Of a stretch of DNA of 10,466 nt, positions 5,996 through 10,466 are shown one piece after another. The notes below the pieces were generated by a model. It did not search any database. It was not told the origin of the DNA and saw nothing but the letters and a program-made list of their open reading frames with translations. Position 1 is the first letter of the stretch, and every line of letters begins with the position of its first letter. The translations under genes and the position numbers were made by a program. Source of the DNA: an uncultured Bacteroidales bacterium (lineage in GTDB: Bacteria; Bacteroidota; Bacteroidia; Bacteroidales; ML635J-15); assembly GCA_905233405.1 (NCBI GenBank), contig CAJOEG010000082.1, positions 1-10,466 of the forward strand. The letters run 5' to 3'.

Positions 5996-7441
5996 ATGCT
6001 CAATACGATACGACACAAGATAATAACAATACTGGCAGTGGCATTTGCCATTATGTTGCTTTTTGCTCGCGTTGCAAACGCACAGCAGACCGATGAAAAA
6101 GTGTTGTATGTTGTTTCGGTAAACGATATGCATGGCAACATAGACAATTTTCCACAATTTGCCGCTCTGCTTGATAGTTTGCGACATCAGTATCCGGGTT
6201 TGTTGCTAATTTCTGCGGGCGACAATCGTACTGGTCATCCGGTAAACGATCGATATCCCAAACCGTCATATCCAATCACAAAACTTATGAACCAAGTCCA
6301 TTTTGATCTGTCGGCTCTTGGCAATCACGAGTTTGATGCAGGAGTAGATGGTCTTCGCAAAGTCGTAGAATGGTCAGATTTTGATTATGTATGTGCTAAT
6401 GCATACTTTGATGACAGTATAAATGTGAGACCTTACAAGATTATCGACTACAACGGTCTTAAAATAGGGTTTGTTGGTGGGATACAAGTAGGTGAAAATG
6501 GAATCCCTGACTTTCATCCCAAGTATGCCAAAGGAGTGTCGTTCAGACTTATAGAGGATGTTTTGCCAGAATATATGTTTTTACGCAACCAATGCGATAT
6601 GCTTTTTCTTATCTCGCACTGCGGTCTAGAAGCCGACATAGAAATAGCCAAGAATTTCCCTCAGTTTGATGCTATCTTTGGTGGACATTCGCACAAGAAG
6701 ATTGAACGTACCAAGCTAATAGGCAATACAATGATTACACAATCGGGAAAGAAATTAAACTATCTTACCGTTAGTGTTTTTTACTTTACAAATGGTAAAA
6801 TCGACTATAAGGCGCAGCAGGTTTTTTCAATAAAAGATTTTGGACGGAAGGATGAAAAAATACAGGCAATGGTTGACGATTTCGGAAGCCTAGATATTTT
6901 TAGCAGGATTGTCGGATATAACGATGTCGAAATAGGTAGCAAAGAATCACTAGGTTGTTTCATGTGTGACGCAATACGCAAATACACGAAATCAAATCTT
7001 GCATTTCAGAATCCAGGAGGTTTAAGGTTAGGCAAACTTCCTGCTGGACCAATAACCGCAAAGGATATCTACACTATGGATCCTTTCGACAATGTAATAA
7101 TGAAATATAAGGTAAGTGGACAGGAAATAATGGATATGATGGAAAAGGCATACAGCGAAACTAATGATTTCCCATTATTTTGTTCAGGCTGTACATATAC
7201 AATTCAACGCAATGAGTACGAAGAAATAGAGAACATACAAATTATACTTGATAACGGAAGCCCACTGAATCCCAATGCCAATTATAGCATAGCCATGAAC
7301 AATTATATGGCAAGCGTATATGGTTTTGATAAACAATACAAAGGCAAAGAATTCCCTCGTTCAAGCGAAATTCTATTTGATTATCTGAAACTACAGTCGC
7401 ACATAAACTATGCTGGGACAACTAGAGTGGAGGAACACTAA
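5996..7441 (+). CDS. Secreted UshA-type 5'-nucleotidase/metallophosphoesterase
   Basis: This 481-aa exported enzyme has a signal peptide cleaved after ARVANA (about 29). The N-terminal calcineurin-like phosphoesterase domain shows the full two-metal ligand set: NDMHG (D44, H46), GDN (D76), GNHEFD (N110, H111), SHCG (H208) and GGHSH (H231, H233). The C-terminal 5'-nucleotidase domain has NPGGLR (339-344, likely substrate Arg344), a PFDN motif (363-366) and the NNYMAS segment near 435. The usual GGDG after that last motif reads YGFD here, so substrate stacking may differ. By family, it removes phosphate from nucleoside 5'-monophosphates outside the cytoplasm for salvage. It could also act on other phosphoesters such as UDP-sugars. 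The ATG at 5996 was preferred to an upstream TTG at 5978, which lies within the promoter region. Many Bacteroidota carry the two domains on separate genes; here they are one protein. Its stop directly abuts the stop of the convergent NYN gene. Confidence 0.9.
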   Translation: MLNTIRHKIITILAVAFAIMLLFARVANAQQTDEKVLYVVSVNDMHGNIDNFPQFAALLDSLRHQYPGLLLISAGDNRTGHPVNDRYPKPSYPITKLMNQVHFDLSALGNHEFDAGVDGLRKVVEWSDFDYVCANAYFDDSINVRPYKIIDYNGLKIGFVGGIQVGENGIPDFHPKYAKGVSFRLIEDVLPEYMFLRNQCDMLFLISHCGLEADIEIAKNFPQFDAIFGGHSHKKIERTKLIGNTMITQSGKKLNYLTVSVFYFTNGKIDYKAQQVFSIKDFGRKDEKIQAMVDDFGSLDIFSRIVGYNDVEIGSKESLGCFMCDAIRKYTKSNLAFQNPGGLRLGKLPAGPITAKDIYTMDPFDNVIMKYKVSGQEIMDMMEKAYSETNDFPLFCSGCTYTIQRNEYEEIENIQIILDNGSPLNPNANYSIAMNNYMASVYGFDKQYKGKEFPRSSEILFDYLKLQSHINYAGTTRVEEH

Positions 7442-8173
7442 TTATTTTTTCTTCTTCCTTGCCACAAGTTCCACTTCGGCATTTGCTACGTTAAGTCCGT
7501 CCAACGAGGCGAGGAACTTGCCAAGTTGCTGGAAGCCGTAGTTGCGTGAATCGAAGTCAGGGTACATCTTTTTCAGGCGGGTGCCGATTTCACTGAGATT
7601 TGTTGGCTTGTCGTTGGCCATATTGTCGGCAACCATCTTGCGCACGGCGCTGGCAATAAATTCCTTCGATACTGGCGGCACATCCTCGCCCTCGGCAACT
7701 GCACGGCGGTACTTGTTGAGCGAGGCATCCGTTTCAACACGTTCAAGTTCAATGAACTCGTCGCAAGCCTTGCGCAAGGTGACTATTGTCTTCTTTTCGC
7801 CCATACCTATCAGATATTTGCCAGTCTCGCGCAGTCGCGATGCCAAGGTTGTAAAGTCGCTGTCGCTCGATACAAGGCAGAAGCAATCCACATCATTGTT
7901 GAGATGCAGAATGTCCATTGCATCGATGATAAGTTTTGAATCAACGCAATTCTTGCCCGATGCGTTTCGTGTCTGTGTAACAAGATGCATACCCTTGTTC
8001 TTGCAGGTGTTTATCCAAGCATTTGGCGTAACGGCGCCCTTGTCGTCAACCGAAACGTAGGCTTTCTTCACTATCACGCGCCCGTATTTTGTCAGGCTGT
8101 TGAGTATTCCGTCGGCATATTTGTTTGATATGTTCTCGGCGTCAATAAGCAGTGCAATCCTATAGTTTTCCAT
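7442..8173 (-). CDS. NYN-domain (PIN-like) putative RNase with C-terminal LOTUS/OST-HTH-like segment
   Basis: This 243-aa cytoplasmic protein opens with a NYN domain of the LabA/DUF88 type (about 4-145). Conserved acidic residues sit where this PIN-like nuclease fold places them: D11 in LLIDAEN, D78 and D84 in NCVDSKLIIDAMD, and D104 and D106 in SSDSDFT. A linker of about 25 residues leads to a C-terminal segment (about 168-238) that fits a LOTUS/OST-HTH RNA-binding domain: a helical start, then YPDFDSRNYGFQQLGKFLAS. The protein ends in RKKKK. This domain pair is common in bacteria and is thought to process or degrade RNA, but no specific target is known. The start is 13 nt downstream of the permease gene, so the two are probably co-transcribed. 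No Shine-Dalgarno site is visible, which is normal for the group. Confidence 0.85.
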   Translation of the reverse strand: MENYRIALLIDAENISNKYADGILNSLTKYGRVIVKKAYVSVDDKGAVTPNAWINTCKNKGMHLVTQTRNASGKNCVDSKLIIDAMDILHLNNDVDCFCLVSSDSDFTTLASRLRETGKYLIGMGEKKTIVTLRKACDEFIELERVETDASLNKYRRAVAEGEDVPPVSKEFIASAVRKMVADNMANDKPTNLSEIGTRLKKMYPDFDSRNYGFQQLGKFLASLDGLNVANAEVELVARKKKK

Positions 8174-8186
8174 TTATTATCAGTTT

Positions 8187-9422
8187 TTAATTATTTTCCT
8201 TCAGTCTTCTAGTTACAAAGCGCACCGGTATCCAAGCAGCAAAAAGTCCGATTAGCATTACAGCGACAAACGACCACAGAATGTCAAGAATATGTATTGA
8301 AACAGGGTAGGCGTCGATTATGAACGAACCGGTTCCGTCGCCCAATCTTACAAATCCGTATGTCATTTGTAGCCAGCATATAATTCCGCCCAAAAACAGT
8401 CCGATTATCGCTCCGACAAGGCTTATGCCCAAACCCTCGATGAAAAATATGCGTCGGATGGCATTGTCGTCTGCACCCATACTGCGGAGAATAGAAATGT
8501 CGTTGCGCTTGTCGATGATAAGCATTGTGATTGAGGCTATTATGTTGAATGAAGCAATCAGCAGTATGAAAATCAGAATCATAAAGATTGCCCACTTTTC
8601 CGACTGCATTATCTTGTACGAATATTCGTGCTGCATATTGCGGTCGAGAACCTTGAATTTGTCGCCTAATTTTGCAGAAAGTTGCTTTACCGCTTCGTCA
8701 TACGAAATTCCCGACTTGAGTTTTATTTCTGCAGCACCTATTTCGTCGTCAAATTCAAGCAAACGACGCACATCATCAATCGGCATAACAACATAGCGCA
8801 TATCATACTCCTGCTGTATTGCAAAAATTCCTGACGGATAAAGCGATATGTTATTGAGAAGGTCGGAGGCGGCATCACTGAAATTCCCCTTGATTTCGGT
8901 GGTGCGACTTGGTATGCTTGCCGTAAGTGGTTCCAAATAATCGCAAGTGACGCCCATTGAGTATGCAATTCCCGCACCCATTATGGCGCACGAAACCTTT
9001 CCGTTGTGTAGCAGGGCATCGCCACGAACGACCATAGAATCAAGTCCAGTGGTTGCAAAGAAATTTTCGTCAACACCCTTAACCGTGGCTATCACCTGTT
9101 TTTCGTTGTACTGCAGGAGGGCGTTTTCCTCGAGAGTATAAGAAACCGACGAAACGAAGTCGCAGTCGTGCAATGCCGATTCGAAATTGCTGTCGGGAAC
9201 AAAAGTCTTGCCAGTAGCGGGAAGCACCTTTATGTCGGGGTCGAACGAATTGTTTAGACGCATAAGCAGGTCCTCGAATCCGTTGAAAACCGACAGCACA
9301 ATAATCAGTGCGGCGGTACCGACCGCCACTCCTGCTATTGAGATTATCGAGATTATGTTTATCGCATTGCGCGATTTCTTCGACACCAGGTAGCGTGATG
9401 CTATGTAGAACGGAAAGGACAT
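8187..9422 (-). CDS. lolE: LolC/LolE-type ABC transporter permease (FtsX-like family)
   Basis: This 411-aa inner-membrane protein has the LolC/LolE layout. One N-terminal transmembrane helix (about 21-47, ending in SVFNGFE) is followed by a large periplasmic MacB-PCD-like domain (about 50-275) and three C-terminal helices (about 277-304, 327-355 and 374-400). The cytoplasmic motif DKRNDISILRSMGAD (304-318) after the second helix is the family's ATPase-coupling segment. By family knowledge it works with a LolD-type ATPase to release lipoproteins from the inner membrane; Bacteroidota usually have one such permease, so the C versus E name is nominal. No ATPase is adjacent in this window. I saw no canonical promoter on this strand between it and rbfA, so read-through from rbfA across the repeat-like element is possible. 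The start has no Shine-Dalgarno site. Confidence 0.85.
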   Translation of the reverse strand: MSFPFYIASRYLVSKKSRNAINIISIISIAGVAVGTAALIIVLSVFNGFEDLLMRLNNSFDPDIKVLPATGKTFVPDSNFESALHDCDFVSSVSYTLEENALLQYNEKQVIATVKGVDENFFATTGLDSMVVRGDALLHNGKVSCAIMGAGIAYSMGVTCDYLEPLTASIPSRTTEIKGNFSDAASDLLNNISLYPSGIFAIQQEYDMRYVVMPIDDVRRLLEFDDEIGAAEIKLKSGISYDEAVKQLSAKLGDKFKVLDRNMQHEYSYKIMQSEKWAIFMILIFILLIASFNIIASITMLIIDKRNDISILRSMGADDNAIRRIFFIEGLGISLVGAIIGLFLGGIICWLQMTYGFVRLGDGTGSFIIDAYPVSIHILDILWSFVAVMLIGLFAAWIPVRFVTRRLKENN

Positions 9423-9451
9423 TTAATATTAATCGTATATTTTTTCAATCA

Positions 9452-9661
9452 GTCATTCCACAAGTCAGAACATACACGCGATACGGAACGGGGAGCGTTG
9501 TAATGTTCGACTATGCGGAATCTCATTCTATTACCAATAGGAGATTGCTCTCTTCGTATCGCGACTTCTAGTTCCGCACAAACAGGCTCACACGCCACGT
9601 TCCTTTGTCGGTTCGCTTTGTTTTGCGGACCCTTTAGCGCACGAAGCTTGCGAGTAATGAC
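9452..9661. repeat. Structured repeat-like (MITE/REP-like) element of about 210 bp
   Basis: The block is bounded by GTCATT (9452-9457) and its reverse complement AATGAC (9656-9661). It is clearly richer in G+C than the AT-rich flanks. Several inverted repeats nest inside: CGCGATACG (9477-9485) with CGTATCGCG (9555-9563); AATCTC (9519-9524) with GAGATT (9541-9546), enclosing CTATT/AATAG (9528-9532 and 9536-9540); and TGCGGAA (9514-9520) with TTCCGCA (9572-9578). Pieces such as GTCATTCC, TGCGGAATCTC, GATTGCT and CGAGTAATGAC resemble motifs of dispersed intergenic repeats seen in many bacterial genomes. No target-site duplication and no transposase are visible. An open frame of 80 codons on the minus strand across it is best seen as a by-product of the repeat. 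An RNA structure or attenuator is an alternative reading. Confidence 0.5.
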
Positions 9662-9691
9662 GGCCTTTTTTTTGTAAAATAAAAATAACAT

Positions 9692-9712
9692 TGTTGTTCA
9701 ATGATAACAACA
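9692..9712 (-). terminator. Weak hairpin just after rbfA
   Basis: A 7-bp stem (TGTTGTT at 9692-9698 with AACAACA at 9706-9712) and 7-nt loop begin at the base after the rbfA stop. On the minus strand an AT-rich, U-containing stretch follows, but not an immediate U-run. The stem is AU-rich, so it would be a poor terminator; it may instead protect the 3' end of the rbfA message. Confidence 0.25.
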
Positions 9713-10051
9713 CTATGACTTCAACGCCTTTTCGATACGTTCCACCTCGTCGAAACTGTCGTCCAAGTAGAAAACAAGTTCCGGTACACGGCGCACATCG
9801 TTGCGGATGGCATTGCCGAGTTCGTAGCGTATGCGCGAAACGTTGGTGTTGATTTCCTTTATTATCGACTGGCCGTCGGTTGACGGGAATATGCTAAGGT
9901 AAATCTTTGCAAGTCCCAAATCGGGTGACATACGCACGCCTGTAATTGTAAGCAACCTTCCTGGTACCAATCCGTTGAACTTAAACTGTAAAATATTTGC
10001 CAACTCCTTCTTAACCAAGCCGGCAACCTGTGTCTGTCTTTTTGAATCCAT
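9713..10051 (-). CDS. rbfA: Ribosome-binding factor A
   Basis: This 112-aa protein matches RbfA along its whole length: the N-terminal helix with QVAGLVKKELANIL (8-21), then LLTITGVRMSPDLGLAKIYL (33-52), the helix IRYELGNAIRNDV, and the strand RRVPELVFYLDDSFDEVERI near the C-terminus. RbfA binds the 30S subunit during late assembly and helps 16S rRNA 5'-end maturation and cold adaptation; that is family knowledge. The gene follows the purine nucleoside phosphorylase by 19 nt and has a clear Shine-Dalgarno site, so it is probably co-transcribed with it. Downstream lie a weak hairpin and the repeat-like element before the permease gene. Length and motifs indicate an intact gene. Confidence 0.92.
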   Translation of the reverse strand: MDSKRQTQVAGLVKKELANILQFKFNGLVPGRLLTITGVRMSPDLGLAKIYLSIFPSTDGQSIIKEINTNVSRIRYELGNAIRNDVRRVPELVFYLDDSFDEVERIEKALKS

Positions 10052-10055
10052 CTTT

Positions 10056-10060
10056 CTCCT
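10056..10060 (-). promoter_or_regulatory. rbfA: Shine-Dalgarno site of rbfA
   Basis: AGGAG on the minus strand lies 4 nt before the rbfA ATG (10051). It supports that start and is one of only two clear Shine-Dalgarno sites noted in this window. Confidence 0.6.
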
Positions 10061-10070
10061 ATCTTTAAAA

Positions 10071-10466
10071 CTACAGCCTTTCTATCATCCTCGTAAAAAT
10101 CTCCGTCATCTTCGATTCGGCGGCGGCGGCAACCTTCTGCACTTCCTCGTGCGACACCTCTACAATCTTGTCGGGTACGCCGAGGTCGGTGATTATCGAC
10201 ATTGCAAAGCACGGAATGCGCATCTGTCGTGCAACTATCGCTTCGGGTACTGTCGACATTCCAACTGTGTCGGCACCAATTACGCGGAAATACCTGTATT
10301 CGGCGGGAGTCTCGAATGTTGGTCCCTGTACGCCCACATACACACCATGCTTAACGTTTATGCCCTTCTCCTTTGCAATGGCATCGGCCTCGGCTATCAG
10401 GTTGTGGTCGTAGGTCTCGTGCATATCAGGGAATCTCGGACCTGTTGGGAAGTTCTTTCCGCGCAA
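10071..10466 (-). CDS. punA: Purine nucleoside phosphorylase, partial (5' end outside window)
   Basis: The last 131 codons are present; the first visible codon (10464-10466) is an in-frame TTG read as Leu, not a start. The segment matches the trimeric PNP/MTAP family: GPRFPDMHETYD (9-20), VQGPTFETPAEYR with the base-binding Glu (E52), GADTVGMSTVPEAIVAR (64-80, ribose-contacting Met70) and the C-terminal VSHEEV (His106). The enzyme splits purine ribonucleosides or deoxyribonucleosides with phosphate, giving the free base and (deoxy)ribose 1-phosphate for salvage. At the position of the mammalian base-selecting Asn243 this protein has Asp (ITD, D94 of the visible part), which could bias it towards 6-amino purines; this is inference. 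It is the first gene seen of the minus-strand cluster leading into rbfA. Confidence 0.9.
   Translation of the reverse strand: MRGKNFPTGPRFPDMHETYDHNLIAEADAIAKEKGINVKHGVYVGVQGPTFETPAEYRYFRVIGADTVGMSTVPEAIVARQMRIPCFAMSIITDLGVPDKIVEVSHEEVQKVAAAAESKMTEIFTRMIERL

Noticed and set aside
7426..7450. AGTG/CACT stem followed by a T-run as terminator for the 5'-nucleotidase
   Set aside because: A 4-bp stem overlapping the stop codon is too weak to call a terminator.
9661..9674. GGCC followed by eight T, resembling the end of a plus-strand terminator
   Set aside because: No plus-strand gene reads into it and no clean stem directly precedes the T-run.
9449..9691. Minus-strand open frame of 80 codons between rbfA and the permease
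   Set aside because: It coincides with the repeat-like element, is Arg/Asn-rich without a domain, and has no Shine-Dalgarno site or promoter; better explained as translation of a repeat.
1..10466. CRISPR arrays, tRNA or rRNA genes, transposase genes
   Set aside because: No regularly spaced repeats, cloverleaf-like sequence, rRNA segment or transposase-like protein was found on either strand.

Overview
The window looks like chromosomal DNA from a member of the Bacteroidota, most likely an uncultured host-associated Bacteroidales. The evidence is the promoter style (TAnnTTTG elements, mostly weak or absent Shine-Dalgarno sites), a secreted C69 dipeptidase of the kind common in this order, a NYN plus LOTUS-type protein, and a purine nucleoside phosphorylase - rbfA - LolC/E-type permease order. 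Minus-strand genes are visibly richer in G+C (about 50% in a line counted inside the C69 gene) than plus-strand genes (about 33% in a line counted inside the secreted-protein gene at 4061-5917).

Left part (1-1917): a two-gene plus-strand unit with its own good Bacteroidota promoter at 61-90. The first gene is an AAA/ABC-type ATPase and the second an RloB-family protein with a Toprim-like acidic core, 1 nt apart. This is the architecture of AbiL (AbiLi/AbiLii) abortive-infection systems and of rloA/rloB genes linked to restriction loci, so it is the best candidate defence system here. It meets the next gene tail to tail with 5 nt between stop codons.

Middle part (1918-7441): a minus-strand secreted C69-family dipeptidase; a 442-nt AT-rich divergent intergenic region with promoter-like elements in both directions and a perfect 9-5-9 palindrome abutting the dipeptidase -7 element; a plus-strand secreted or membrane-anchored protein of unknown function (618 aa); and a plus-strand secreted UshA-type 5'-nucleotidase whose promoter sits so close to its ATG that the mRNA may be leaderless.

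Right part (7442-10466): a minus-strand core-type cluster, in transcription order purine nucleoside phosphorylase (partial, runs off the window end), rbfA, a LolC/E-type ABC permease, and a NYN-domain RNase-like protein with a C-terminal LOTUS/OST-HTH-like segment. Spacing is tight (19 nt and 13 nt) except between rbfA and the permease, where a structured, repeat-like block of about 210 bp with short terminal inverted repeats (9452-9661) is lodged. The 5'-nucleotidase and NYN genes converge with directly abutting stop codons.

The strongest leads are the AbiL-like pair, the repeat-like element inside the rbfA-permease cluster, the palindrome at the dipeptidase promoter, the possibly leaderless 5'-nucleotidase mRNA, and the unrecognised 618-aa exported protein. 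I see no tRNA, rRNA, CRISPR array or insertion-sequence transposase.
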